The position numbers and the translations under genes were made by a program. Source: BOG-938 sp048498155 (GTDB lineage: Bacteria; Pseudomonadota; Alphaproteobacteria; Caulobacterales; Caulobacteraceae). Taken from it: a DNA stretch of 64,000 nt. The stretch lies in the NCBI GenBank assembly GCA_048498155.1, contig JBEHYN010000010.1, positions 4,855-68,854 on the forward strand, given 5' to 3'. Shown here piece after piece: positions 45,966 through 54,499 of the stretch; the first letter of the stretch is position 1, and the number at the start of each line of letters is the position of its first letter. The notes under the pieces are model-generated. The model was not told the DNA's origin. It did not search any database and was given only the letters and a program-made list of their open reading frames with translations.

Positions 45966-47252
45966 CTAGGCTTCGGCCCTTTGTCCATGGGCGCGGCGCC
46001 CATCATGTCCAACAATCAGCAACGGCAGGATCGATCCGGGCTCGGCGGAACCGTCGAAGGCGACCTCGGTGAAATCCTCCACCCGCGCCAGACCGGGCTT
46101 TTCCACCAGTGCGTGCACGACGTGGCCGATCCGTCGCTCCAGGTGGCGGGCCAGGGCCAGATCGCCCGCCTGGCGCAGGGCCTTGGCCCGGGTCTTGACC
46201 AGGCCCCGATCCAACTGCGGCATGCGCGCGGCGGGCGTGCCCGCCCGGGGGCTGAAGGGGAAGACGTGCAGGAAAGACAGCCCGGCCTCAGTCACTAGGC
46301 GCAGGCTGTTGTCGAACATGTCGTCTGTCTCGGTCGGGAAGCCGGCGATCAGGTCCGCGCCGAAGGCTGTATCCGGGCGCACCGAACGCACCGCGCCGAT
46401 CAGGTCCAGGGCCTGGGCGCGGCTGTGGCGCCGCTTCATCCGCTTAAGGATCATGTCGTCGCCCGACTGCAGCGACAGGTGCAGATAAGGCGCAAGCCGC
46501 TCTTCCGACGCCAGGCAATGCATCAGCTCGCTGTCGATCTCCGCTGCGTCGATGGACGATAGGCGAAGCCGGGGCAGGGCGGGGACCAGCTTGAGAATGC
46601 GCGCCACCAGACCGCCCAGCGTCGGCGTTCCCGGCAGGTCCTGGCCCCAGGAGGTCAGATCAACCCCCGTCAGCACCACTTCCTTATAGCCCTGGGCCGC
46701 CAAACGCTGGACCTGTCCGACCACGTCGCCGGCCGGCGCCGAGCGAGAATTTCCCCGGCCATAGGGAATGATACAGAAGGTGCAGCGGTGATCGCAGCCG
46801 TTCTGCACCTCCACATAGGCCCGAGCGCGTTCGGTCAGGCCGCCCAGGGCCGGATCGGCCATGTCGCGCCGTTCGAAGATATCCCCCACCCGGACCCGGG
46901 CGCTGATCGCCCCGGCATAGGCGCCGGGCGCGGCCTTTTCGGCATTGCCCAGCACCTGATCCACCTCGGCCATGGCGGCGAAGGCGGCCGGGTCGATCTG
47001 GGCCGCGCAGCCGGTGACGATCAGCCGGGCGCCGGGCCGTTCGCGCCTCGCCTTGCGGATCGCCTGGCGCGCCTGACGCACCGCCTCGGCTGTGACCGCG
47101 CAGGTGTTGAACACCACCGCGTCCGTCAGGCCGTCCAGCCGGGCCCGCTCGGCGATGGCCTGGCTTTCGTGCGCATTCAGCCGGCAGCCGAAAGTGACGA
47201 CCTCGACGTCGTCGGCGCGCGCCGGGCGCGGCAGGACCAGCGGGGCGTTCAC
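45966..47252 (-). CDS. mtaB: MtaB-type tRNA t6A methylthiotransferase
   Basis: A 428-residue radical-SAM methylthiotransferase: UPF0004 domain (TFGCRLNAHESQAIAE), radical-SAM motif GCDHRCTFCIIPYGRG, and a C-terminal TRAM-like region. The GCRLN rather than GCQMN start separates it from MiaB and places it with MtaB enzymes that make ms2t6A37. It overlaps dapF by 4 nt. The substrate t6A depends on TsaB, also encoded in the window. Confidence 0.92.
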   Translation of the reverse strand: MNAPLVLPRPARADDVEVVTFGCRLNAHESQAIAERARLDGLTDAVVFNTCAVTAEAVRQARQAIRKARRERPGARLIVTGCAAQIDPAAFAAMAEVDQVLGNAEKAAPGAYAGAISARVRVGDIFERRDMADPALGGLTERARAYVEVQNGCDHRCTFCIIPYGRGNSRSAPAGDVVGQVQRLAAQGYKEVVLTGVDLTSWGQDLPGTPTLGGLVARILKLVPALPRLRLSSIDAAEIDSELMHCLASEERLAPYLHLSLQSGDDMILKRMKRRHSRAQALDLIGAVRSVRPDTAFGADLIAGFPTETDDMFDNSLRLVTEAGLSFLHVFPFSPRAGTPAARMPQLDRGLVKTRAKALRQAGDLALARHLERRIGHVVHALVEKPGLARVEDFTEVAFDGSAEPGSILPLLIVGHDGRRAHGQRAEA

Positions 47253-48088
47253 GCCATGGCTCCGGCCAGCTCGCCCTTATATTCGACGGCCACCGGGCCA
47301 GTCATCAGGACGTGATCATCGGCCTCGCGCCACTCAATCACCAAGTCCCCGCCATCCAGCTCCAGTGTCGCGCGGCGGCCGGTCAAGCCTCGGCGGTGAG
47401 CCGCCACCAGGGCCGCGCAGGCGCCGGTGCCGCAGGCCTTGGTCAGGCCGGCGCCTCGCTCCCACACCCGCAGGCGGATGCGATCCGGCGCCTTGATCTG
47501 GGCAAAGCCGACATTGACGCCTTCGGGAAACAGCCGGTGATGTTCGATCAGAGGTCCGACCTCGGCCACCGGCGCTTGTTCGGCGTCTCCAACGAAGAAC
47601 ACCACGTGCGGATTGCCCATGCTGACGCAGCCGGGGGTGTGCAGGATCGGGTCGTCGATGGGGCCGACCTGCAGTTCGATCCCGCGCGTGTCCATGTCCT
47701 CAGCCAGGGGGATCTCGTCCCAGCGCAGGCGGGGTGCGCCCATGTCTACGGTGACGCGTTCCGGACCGGCGCGGCGCACATCGATCACACCGGCATTGGT
47801 CTCCAGCCTCACCTGGTCAAGGCCGCGCTCCTGCATGAGCAACCACCCCACGCAGCGGCTGGCGTTGCCACAGGCGTCCACCTGGCCGCCATCGGCGTTC
47901 CAGATGCGCATGAAGGCGTCGGCGCGGGTGGAGGGCTCGATGGCGATAAGCTGGTCGCAGCCGGAGGCGCCGCCGCGATCAGCAATCGCGCGGACCTGCG
48001 CCGGGGAGGGCGCAAAGGGCTGACGGCGGGCCTCGACCACCACAAAGTCGTTGCCCGCTCCGTTCATCTTAAGAAACGGGCGGCTCAT
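47249..48088 (-). CDS. dapF: Diaminopimelate epimerase
   Basis: A 279-residue epimerase. The two catalytic Cys lie in DACGNASRCVGW and KACGTGACAAL, and the N-terminus is FLKMNGAGNDFVVVE. It converts LL-DAP to meso-DAP for lysine and peptidoglycan. ATG at 48088 is chosen over an open frame beginning at 48118. It lies 52 bp downstream of rlmH. Confidence 0.96.
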   Translation of the reverse strand: MSRPFLKMNGAGNDFVVVEARRQPFAPSPAQVRAIADRGGASGCDQLIAIEPSTRADAFMRIWNADGGQVDACGNASRCVGWLLMQERGLDQVRLETNAGVIDVRRAGPERVTVDMGAPRLRWDEIPLAEDMDTRGIELQVGPIDDPILHTPGCVSMGNPHVVFFVGDAEQAPVAEVGPLIEHHRLFPEGVNVGFAQIKAPDRIRLRVWERGAGLTKACGTGACAALVAAHRRGLTGRRATLELDGGDLVIEWREADDHVLMTGPVAVEYKGELAGAMA

Positions 48089-48140
48089 GGGCCGGACATA
48101 TAGGGGATTGGCGGACAAAAGGCTAAGGGCGGGTTCGGAT

Positions 48141-48605
48141 TCAGTCCCGGTGATAAGGCCCGCCGGCCAAGATCGTCACGGCTCGGTAGACCTGTTCGGC
48201 CAACATGGCGCGGGCCAGGGCGTGGGGCCAGGTCTGGGGCCCAAACGCCAGGGTCTCATCGGCCTGGGCCAGGACTTCGGGCGCCAGTCCGTCTGCCCCG
48301 CCGATGATCAAAACCAGTTTGCGCCGACCGTCATCGCGCAGTTTGGCGATCTTGCCGGCGAAGGCGCGCGAGGCCAGGGCCTGACCGTTCTCGTCACAGG
48401 CGATGACATAGGCGTCTTTCAGCTGGGCCAACAGGACCTCGCCTTCCGCGCCCTTGCCGGGTTTGCGCGCCTCGACTTCCAGCACCTCCACCGGCCCCAG
48501 GCCCATGGCGCGCCCGGACGCGGTGGCGCGCTCGGCGTAGTCCAGCGCCAGCGCCGCCTCGGGCGCTCGGCCGAGCTTGCCGACGGTGAGGAGGGTGATG
48601 ATCAT
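48141..48605 (-). CDS. rlmH: 23S rRNA pseudouridine-1915 N3-methyltransferase RlmH
   Basis: A 154-residue SPOUT methyltransferase. LVLIIGGADGL is the SAM knot region and HALARAMLAEQVYRAVTILAGGPYHRD is the conserved C-terminus. It modifies the helix 69 pseudouridine. rlmH normally follows rsfS directly; here a 2.1-kb opposite-strand block separates them, so it may have a new promoter. Confidence 0.96.
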   Translation of the reverse strand: MIITLLTVGKLGRAPEAALALDYAERATASGRAMGLGPVEVLEVEARKPGKGAEGEVLLAQLKDAYVIACDENGQALASRAFAGKIAKLRDDGRRKLVLIIGGADGLAPEVLAQADETLAFGPQTWPHALARAMLAEQVYRAVTILAGGPYHRD

Positions 48606-48987
48606 GCTCGCTCATCCCGGCGGAGGCTGGGACTCAGTAAACGGGGTTTCATTGACATCACATCAATTGCACAATTGATTGCCTGAGCCGCAAATAGTTC
48701 GGCTATTCCACAATCGGTATTAAGCCACCGTACCCCCGCACGGGAGCGGCGGTGGCGATGTGATCGGCAGTTTCATGCGCCGGTCGCTGAAGGCAGATGA
48801 TGCCTTGAGGTATCATCTGCTGATTAGTTTTCACGGGCTCGTCCCAATTTGTCGTCCCCAGAGCGCTTTGTGATACCTATGACAAGTGAATCGGCCCAAT
48901 TCTGGGCGGTTTATCGGAATTAAATTGATACTTTTATTTGTCAAATTTTAGGATCATTGTCAGCTTCAGATACCAAGGAGCTACGCA
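48606..48987. other. AT-richer intergenic region before the XRE gene, with two hairpin-forming dyads
   Basis: 382 bp, markedly richer in A/T than the surroundings. It starts with a CTCATCCCGG repeat arm (48609-48623) next to rlmH. Dyad 1: ATCAATTG-CA-CAATTGAT (48662-48679), perfect. Dyad 2: GCAGATGATGCC / GGTATCATCTGC (48793-48804, 48809-48820), 12 bp with one mismatch and a TTGA loop. A TTGATA at 48925-48930 is a possible -35. AAGGAG at 48975-48980 is the ribosome site of the XRE gene. Confidence 0.7.
48662..48679. promoter_or_regulatory. Perfect inverted repeat, candidate operator of the inserted cassette
   Basis: ATCAATTG and CAATTGAT with a 2-nt spacer. Its size fits a dimeric XRE repressor site. 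It sits 309 bp before the XRE gene and 57 bp from the rlmH start, so it could affect either. Confidence 0.5.
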
Positions 48988-49989
48988 ATGACAACACCAA
49001 TCCACCCCGAAGCGCTTAAGGCCTTACGACAGCGCAAACGTTGGACGCAAGAGCAGTTGGCCGACGCCACAAAAGGCACGAATAGGGTCAGTCTGCCGAC
49101 GATCAAGCGCATTGAGAGTACGAAGGACGGTGCGTATTCGGCCAACGCCCGCGTAGCGGAAGCGTTGGCCAAGGCCCTCGGTGTCAGCCCCGAGGACCTT
49201 TCAAGAGTTCCTTCCGAGGCAGAGGACCACGAAGAGTCTCTGCGGAGGTTTGGCTATCGCCCGCTTCGCACGATGATCGACGCCGAAACAGCCCTCGCCT
49301 TGAGCATGGTACAACATATCTACGGCATACCGATCCGATCACAGATCGCGATGGCGCCGCTATTCGCTGCTTTGCTCGCGGAAGGAAGCTTCGCTTGGCG
49401 GCGGAAACGCCTCGAATCTATCGAAGAGGCATCTCGAATGCTTCAGGAACTGGGCGGTGGGCACTGCTCTTTCGCCGCCGGCGCTGCTTGGCGGGTGGCC
49501 GATGGAGCCGATGGAGAGCGTAAGTCGATCAACAAACGGGATCTGTTTGGGGACCATGTCTCAGACGAGGCATACGATTGCGGCTATGACCCATCGGTGA
49601 CCAATCCTTTCGCCGATTATCTGGAGACTTTCGCTACGGAGGCCCAGGCGCAGACCATAAGATTCGATAAGGAATTCGGCTGGAAGACCAGCGAGGGGCT
49701 GCCAAATTACCGGATCGGAGCTGACATCATCGAGCAGCTCACCGGGGGTGACCCGGATGCGGAATATGCCCTGCTGCGTGGGCATGTCCGCATCAAGGAC
49801 ATACCGGACCAACTCCTCGGCGGCGACAAAGAGGTCGAGCGTGTTGCTTGGATGATCGACCGTATTCCGGTCGAGGAATTCGCTGCCCGGAAGGCCGAGT
49901 TCGACGAGCTATCCGCGCTCATTGGGCTCGATGAGATCGGCAACGATGCCCCGTCGCAGGATAATCCCGAGGGAGACAATCATGCTTGA
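48988..49989 (+). CDS. XRE-family regulator with long uncharacterised C-terminal domain
   Basis: A 333-residue protein. Residues 8-65 form a Cro/CI helix-turn-helix (LKALRQRKRWTQEQLADAT ... LPTIKRIES ... NARVAEALAKALGVSPEDL). The remaining ~260 residues match no family I can name; a helical segment FGYRPLRTMIDAETALALSMVQHIYGIPIRSQ leads into an acidic region. The coding sequence is less GC-biased than its neighbours. It overlaps the next gene by 8 nt, indicating an operon. It may sense a ligand through the C-terminal part and repress the cassette. Confidence 0.82.
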   Translation: MTTPIHPEALKALRQRKRWTQEQLADATKGTNRVSLPTIKRIESTKDGAYSANARVAEALAKALGVSPEDLSRVPSEAEDHEESLRRFGYRPLRTMIDAETALALSMVQHIYGIPIRSQIAMAPLFAALLAEGSFAWRRKRLESIEEASRMLQELGGGHCSFAAGAAWRVADGADGERKSINKRDLFGDHVSDEAYDCGYDPSVTNPFADYLETFATEAQAQTIRFDKEFGWKTSEGLPNYRIGADIIEQLTGGDPDAEYALLRGHVRIKDIPDQLLGGDKEVERVAWMIDRIPVEEFAARKAEFDELSALIGLDEIGNDAPSQDNPEGDNHA

Positions 49990-50275
49990 CCATCGGCTTA
50001 CCCACCACGCGGAGGTGCGTATGCGCCAGCGCGGCTTTCGCAAGTGTGACGTCGATCTTATCCTCAGTGTGGCTACGCCCGTTGCGGACGACGCGTTTTT
50101 CCTGACCGATCAGGATGCAGCCCGCGAAATTGAACGACGAAAGCGCGAAATCCAGCAACTTGAGCGCCTGCGGGGAAGCAAGATCATCGTCGACGCTGAC
50201 GCTGTCGTCACGCTCTATCACGTAGCACCGAAGTCCCGGCGGCCCAGCAGCAGCAAGGACACAACGTGGTCGTGA
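49982..50275 (+). CDS. DUF4258-like small protein, toxin candidate
   Basis: A 97-residue basic protein that starts inside the end of the XRE gene with GGGAG at 49971-49975. The pattern HHAEVRMRQRGFRKCDVDLIL followed by AVVTLYHV resembles DUF4258, a RelE-like fold associated with toxin-antitoxin modules. The central stretch (EIERRKREIQQLERLRGSK) is strongly charged and helical. It is not HigB. Toxicity is not shown. The sequence places it between two helix-turn-helix genes, which is the best reason to suspect a toxin. Confidence 0.6.
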   Translation: MLDHRLTHHAEVRMRQRGFRKCDVDLILSVATPVADDAFFLTDQDAAREIERRKREIQQLERLRGSKIIVDADAVVTLYHVAPKSRRPSSSKDTTWS

Positions 50276-50329
50276 GATCGGAAGTCAATGAACGCACCGT
50301 AGCCCGGCCAGCGTGTGAAGGCTTATAGA

Positions 50330-50710
50330 ATGACCACGACCCATATCCGCCCCCTGCGCAGCCAAGCCGACTATGATGCGGCGCTTGCCGAATTCGAACG
50401 CTGCTTCGACGATGAGCCCGTGGCGGGCTCGGCTGAAGCGGACCGCTTCGAACTTCTGGGCCTTGTCATCGCCAAGTACGAAGACGAACATTTTCCCATC
50501 AGTAGCCCCGACCCTGTCGAGGTCATCAAGCTGGTGATGGAAGGGCGCGGCTATTCCAACAAGGACTTGGCGGCCGTGTTGGGTTCGGCGCCCCGCGCCT
50601 CTGAGATTCTGAACCGCAGACGCGCTCTGAATCTTGACCAAATTCGGCGCCTATCGCGCCAATGGAAAATTCCCGCAGACACGCTCATCGGCCAGTTCGA
50701 ACAGGCTTAA
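50330..50710 (+). CDS. HigA-type antitoxin / transcriptional regulator
   Basis: A 126-residue protein of the COG5499 HigA type. It has the N-terminal HIRPLRSQADYDAALAEFE and C-terminal helix-turn-helix ISSPDPVEVIKLVMEGRGYSNKDLAAVLGSAPRASEILNRRRALNLDQIRRLSRQWKIPADTLIGQ. Such antitoxins usually follow a HigB toxin, which is absent here; the upstream neighbour is the DUF4258-like gene, 54 bp away. ATG at 50330 is chosen, with an in-frame GTG five codons earlier as the alternative. Its stop codon overlaps the stop of convergent rsfS. Confidence 0.88.
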   Translation: MTTTHIRPLRSQADYDAALAEFERCFDDEPVAGSAEADRFELLGLVIAKYEDEHFPISSPDPVEVIKLVMEGRGYSNKDLAAVLGSAPRASEILNRRRALNLDQIRRLSRQWKIPADTLIGQFEQA

Positions 50711-51183
50711 TTCGCCGCCAAGTGTCGCGAAGGCGTGTCGACGGACCAGATCTTCTCGATGTTGTAGAAGGCGCGCACTTCGGGGCGGAACAGGTGGACG
50801 ATCACGTCCCCCGCGTCGATCAGCACCCAGTCACACTGAGGCAGGCCTTCGATGGGCGCGCGGCCGTGGCCGGCGTCCTTGATGGCGCGCGCCAGGTGGT
50901 CGGCCAGGGCGCTGACGTGGCGCTGCGAGCGGCCGGAGGCGATCACCATGGCGTCGGCCATGGAGCTTTTGCCTTTCAGGTCGATGAGAACGATGTCCTC
51001 GGCCTTATCCTCGTCCAGGCGCGTGAGGATCAGTTCTTCGAGCGAGATCACCGGCCGGGTCTTGGCGACGGCCTTCTTGGCTCGGGCCGGGGCGCGAACG
51101 GGCGCTCCTTCGGCGACGGGCGCGCTAGGCGCAACTTTACGATTCAGCGGATGGCTCCTTTGACCAGAACCGCCCAATAGCAC
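50707..51183 (-). CDS. rsfS: Ribosome silencing factor RsfS
   Basis: A protein of about 158 residues with an N-terminal basic extension and the RsfS fold: LDEDKAEDIVLIDLKGKSSMADAMVIASGRSQRHVSALA, then GLPQCDWVLIDAGDVIVHLFRPEVRAFYNIEKIW. It blocks subunit joining by binding uL14. Start: GTG at 51183 with GAGG upstream is chosen; TTG at 51195 is possible. It follows nadD closely. Confidence 0.94.
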   Translation of the reverse strand: MLLGGSGQRSHPLNRKVAPSAPVAEGAPVRAPARAKKAVAKTRPVISLEELILTRLDEDKAEDIVLIDLKGKSSMADAMVIASGRSQRHVSALADHLARAIKDAGHGRAPIEGLPQCDWVLIDAGDVIVHLFRPEVRAFYNIEKIWSVDTPSRHLAAN

Positions 51184-51198
51184 AGAAAACCTCAAGGT

Positions 51199-51852
51199 TC
51201 ACGGGCTCCCATGCTTGTCCTTGGCCCTAATTGCGGAAGACGAGCTGAAATTGAGCGGTTCGCGCATGTAGAGCCAGGCGGGCGCGGGCGTCAGCGGCAA
51301 CAGGCGGGCCTGGCGCGAATGGCGCCGATAGAAGGTGAAGCGCACCGCTGCGGGGGCCAGACGGCTGCGGATCGCCGCGCCCGGCCGGGCGATGACCGCC
51401 ACGGGCGTCTCGTGCATGATCTGGGTCCAGCCGCGCCAATGGTGCAGGATCGACAGATTGTCCGCCCCCATGATCCATACGAAATGCACGCTGGCAAAGC
51501 GCGCTTTCAGCGACCGCAGCGTATCGATGGTGTAGGCCGATCCCAGGCGGCTTTCGATGTCCGACACGATCATGGACGGTCCGCGCGCGAACCGCCGGGC
51601 GCTTTGCATGCGGTGTTTCAGGTCGGCGGATCGTGGTTTTAACGGGTTTTGCGGTGAGACCAGCCAGATGACCTTATCCAACCCCAACCGCCGTAGGGCG
51701 GTCTGAGCCACATGGGCGTGGCCGTCGTGGGCGGGATCGAACGAGCCGCCGAACAGACCGACCTTTTGGCCACGCGTGAGGAAGAAGCCCGGCCGCAGGA
51801 GCTGGGGGCGCCCCCCGGCCGGCAGGCGCCGCGCAGGTCCCGCCGACCACAT
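51199..51852 (-). CDS. nadD: Nicotinate-mononucleotide adenylyltransferase
   Basis: A 217-residue nucleotidyltransferase. GLFGGSFDPAHDGHAHVAQ contains the H-x-G-H motif, and SSSAIRAKDKHG resembles the C-terminal ISST motif. ATG at 51852 shares its A with the proA stop (TGATG), so translation is coupled. It makes NaAD for NAD synthesis. The longer open frame reaching 52008 overlaps proA and is rejected. Confidence 0.94.
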   Translation of the reverse strand: MWSAGPARRLPAGGRPQLLRPGFFLTRGQKVGLFGGSFDPAHDGHAHVAQTALRRLGLDKVIWLVSPQNPLKPRSADLKHRMQSARRFARGPSMIVSDIESRLGSAYTIDTLRSLKARFASVHFVWIMGADNLSILHHWRGWTQIMHETPVAVIARPGAAIRSRLAPAAVRFTFYRRHSRQARLLPLTPAPAWLYMREPLNFSSSSAIRAKDKHGSP

Positions 51853-53354
51853 CAGCGGCGCAGCTTCGGATCGGTCTGGCGCACGCGGCTGCGCACCGTG
51901 AACACGCCGTCCCCCGCCAGCACCCCGCCGCGCGCGAACAGCCGCCCGTTTTGCCAGTTGGAGAGGCCCAGCTCGGGCCGGTTCAGGGCGTATTGGCCGT
52001 CGACCCAACGGGTGAAGCCGTCGCCGACGAAGGGGGCGTTGATGGCCCGGATGAAATGGTTGTGGGCCTCATCGTCCTCGGAAATCAGGCTGGCCGCGAA
52101 CTGCGGGCTGAAGGCGTTGAACAGCGCAATGGCTTCATTGAGCGTATCGACGATCTTGAGGCTGACCTCGGGGGTGTCTTCCCACTCCCATTCGCGGCCC
52201 AGCTGGTTGGTCGGCAAAAGCTCAGCGCGCAGTTCCTCCACATCGCCCTCGGCGCGGCGCACGCGCACGCGCGCATCCAGCCAGCCCTTGGGTATGAAGG
52301 CCTCGTCGCCCTCCACCACATGCAGCTTGCAACCGTGGCCGCGCCGCTCGCCGGCTCGGGTCAGGGCGTCCAGGAACAGGGGCACGAGCTCATCGGCCCG
52401 CTCGCGCAGGATGCAGCAGACGTTCAAGGTGTTGCACACCTTGCGGTCCAGGGAGTTTTCCACCACGGCGGCGAAGCGCGCGGCGTCAGCCGCACGGTCG
52501 GCGATCATCCAGGCGCCGCCCGTGCCGTGCAGGCTGACGGGGATGCCCGCTTGACGCGCCACCGCGCCCAACTGGGCCACCGCCGCGCCCGAGCCGCGCG
52601 CCACGGCCAGGGACAGGCGTGGGTCCGAGAACATGGCCCAGCCGGCGGAACGCTCTGCGCTGTCGACCAGAACGGCGGCGCCTTCCGGCAGGCGGGCCTC
52701 GATCAGCGCTGGCGCCAGCGCGTGCTCGACGATCGCGCGCGCTGTGCCCAGCGCATCGCTGCCGATGCGAAACACCACCGTATTGCCGCCGCGCAGCACC
52801 CCCGCCGCGTCGGCGAACACATTGGGGCGGCCCTCGAACACGAACCCGACGACGCCCAGGGCGGCTTTGAATTGCTCAACCTGCCAGCCGGTGTGATTGA
52901 TGGTTTCGATCCGCTCCCCTCGGCTCGGGATGGCGTCGCGCCATCCGCGCAGGCCCTCGATCATGTCCCGGCGCATTTTCGCGTCCGCGATCAGGCGGGT
53001 GGTGGACCGACCGCGCGCACGGGCGGCGGCCTGATCCAGAGCGTTCGCCTTAGCGATTTGCGCCCAAACGGCTTCATCATCCAGTTTCGCCGCAAAGCCT
53101 TCAAAGAAGGCGGTGACGTTTTGGTCGCTCACCTCGCGCAGCCTGCGAAAGGCGTCGTAGGCGCGCGCCACGGCGTCGTGCGCGATCTCATGCACCTGGG
53201 CGGGAATATGCAGCAGGGCGCCGGTTTCCTGCACCACCACCAGCTTGTCACCGGCCTTGAAGGCGGCGGCCAGCTCAGCGGAGACCAGGGCCACGCGGTC
53301 CCCGCCGTAGGGGATCGGCATGCCGGCGGTCAGGGCGGTGAGTTGGGCGCTCAT
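51852..53354 (-). CDS. proA: Glutamate-5-semialdehyde dehydrogenase, extended variant
   Basis: A 500-residue aldehyde dehydrogenase-superfamily protein next to proB. The catalytic Cys region is SLDRKVCNTLNVCCIL, matching the ProA N-A-C-N pattern loosely; VVGFVFEGRPNVFADAAGVLRGGNTVVFRIG is the NADP-binding block. Typical ProA is ~420 residues; here ~50 extra N-terminal residues (ALTAGMPIPYGGDRVALVSAE ... ALLHIPA) and ~30 at the C-terminus are seen. It reduces gamma-glutamyl phosphate in proline synthesis. It overlaps proB by 4 nt. Confidence 0.9.
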   Translation of the reverse strand: MSAQLTALTAGMPIPYGGDRVALVSAELAAAFKAGDKLVVVQETGALLHIPAQVHEIAHDAVARAYDAFRRLREVSDQNVTAFFEGFAAKLDDEAVWAQIAKANALDQAAARARGRSTTRLIADAKMRRDMIEGLRGWRDAIPSRGERIETINHTGWQVEQFKAALGVVGFVFEGRPNVFADAAGVLRGGNTVVFRIGSDALGTARAIVEHALAPALIEARLPEGAAVLVDSAERSAGWAMFSDPRLSLAVARGSGAAVAQLGAVARQAGIPVSLHGTGGAWMIADRAADAARFAAVVENSLDRKVCNTLNVCCILRERADELVPLFLDALTRAGERRGHGCKLHVVEGDEAFIPKGWLDARVRVRRAEGDVEELRAELLPTNQLGREWEWEDTPEVSLKIVDTLNEAIALFNAFSPQFAASLISEDDEAHNHFIRAINAPFVGDGFTRWVDGQYALNRPELGLSNWQNGRLFARGGVLAGDGVFTVRSRVRQTDPKLRR

Positions 53355-54499
53355 GCCTGCACCGGCCTGACCGGCAGGGCCAGGTCGTCGGCATGGATCA
53401 GGGTGGGGCCTTCGGTGAAGCCGAGGGCCGCCTCGATGGCGTCCGAGCGCAGGCCCATGATTTTTTCAGCTTCGGCGGCGTCATAACGCGACAGACCCCG
53501 CGCGACCTCGCGGCCGGTGGGGTCGAGCACCACCACCGTATCGCCCTTGCCGAACCGGCCCTCGACCTTGCGGACCCCGGCGGGCAGCAGGCTCTTGCCC
53601 GCGCGCAGGGCCGTCACGGCGCCGGCGTCCACCGTCACAGAGCCCTGCGGCGCCAGGGAGCCGGCGATCCATTGCTTATAGGCGGCCGACGGGCTGAGGG
53701 AGGGCTCGATCAGGGTCGAGGCGGCGCCGTCTTCCACGGCGCGCAGGGGCGCCGGGCGGCGACCATGGGTGATCAGGGTGGCGCAGCCGGCGCCCTGGGC
53801 GATGCGCGCGGCGACCAGCTTGGCGCCCATGCCGCCCACGCCGACACCGGCTGCAGCGTTGGAGCCCCCGGCCATGGCGTCGATCTCGGGCGTCAGCTCG
53901 GAAATCACATCCAGGCGCCGGGCGTTGGGGTCCACGCGGGGGTCGGCGGTGTAAAGGCCGTCCACGTCCGACAACAGAACCAGCAGGTCCGCCCCGATCA
54001 TCTGCGCCACCCGCGCGGCCAGACGGTCGTTGTCGCCGTAGCGGATTTCCTCGGTGGCGACGGTGTCGTTCTCGTTGACGATGGGAATGACGTTCAGGCC
54101 GATCAGGGTTTCCAGCGTCGCCTTGCCGTTTAGCCAGCGGCGGCGCACCTCGGTGTCGTCGCGGGTCAGCAGCACCTGGGCGGCAGCCAGGCCGAAGGGC
54201 TCGAAGGCCTCTTCCCAGGCGCGCATGAGCAGGCTTTGGCCGGCCGCGGCGGCGGCCTGCTTTTCGGGCAGGTCCAGCGCGCGGCGGCCCAGGCCCAGAC
54301 GCCGTCGGCCAAGGGCCACGGCGCCGGACGAGACGATCAGCAATTGCTGGGCGCGCTCGGCCATGCGCGCGGCGTCGGCGCTGAGCGCCTTTAGCCAGGC
54401 GCGGTCGGGCTCGCCGGTCTCCCCGTCGGCCACCAGAGCGGAGCCGACCTTGACCACCACCCGGCGGCAGGTTTTCAGCAATTGGGCCGCGTGGGTCAT
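53351..54499 (-). CDS. proB: Glutamate 5-kinase
   Basis: A 382-residue kinase: amino-acid kinase domain (VVVKVGSALVADGETGEPD, IVSSGAVALGRRRLGL, NENDTVATEEIRYGDNDRLAARVAQM) followed by a C-terminal PUA domain (GVRKVEGRFGKGDTVVVLDPTGREVARGL). ATG at 54499 overlaps the obgE stop (ATGA). It phosphorylates glutamate as the first step of proline synthesis. Confidence 0.96.
   Translation of the reverse strand: MTHAAQLLKTCRRVVVKVGSALVADGETGEPDRAWLKALSADAARMAERAQQLLIVSSGAVALGRRRLGLGRRALDLPEKQAAAAAGQSLLMRAWEEAFEPFGLAAAQVLLTRDDTEVRRRWLNGKATLETLIGLNVIPIVNENDTVATEEIRYGDNDRLAARVAQMIGADLLVLLSDVDGLYTADPRVDPNARRLDVISELTPEIDAMAGGSNAAAGVGVGGMGAKLVAARIAQGAGCATLITHGRRPAPLRAVEDGAASTLIEPSLSPSAAYKQWIAGSLAPQGSVTVDAGAVTALRAGKSLLPAGVRKVEGRFGKGDTVVVLDPTGREVARGLSRYDAAEAEKIMGLRSDAIEAALGFTEGPTLIHADDLALPVRPVQA

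Noticed and set aside
48793..48820. Rho-independent terminator before the XRE gene
   Set aside because: The stem is good but only a weak T-rich stretch follows and no plus-strand gene precedes it; left as a dyad in the intergenic entry.
51951..53486. 511-codon plus-strand frame opposite proA
   Set aside because: Shadow frame; composition rich in Gly/His/Arg without domain signatures.
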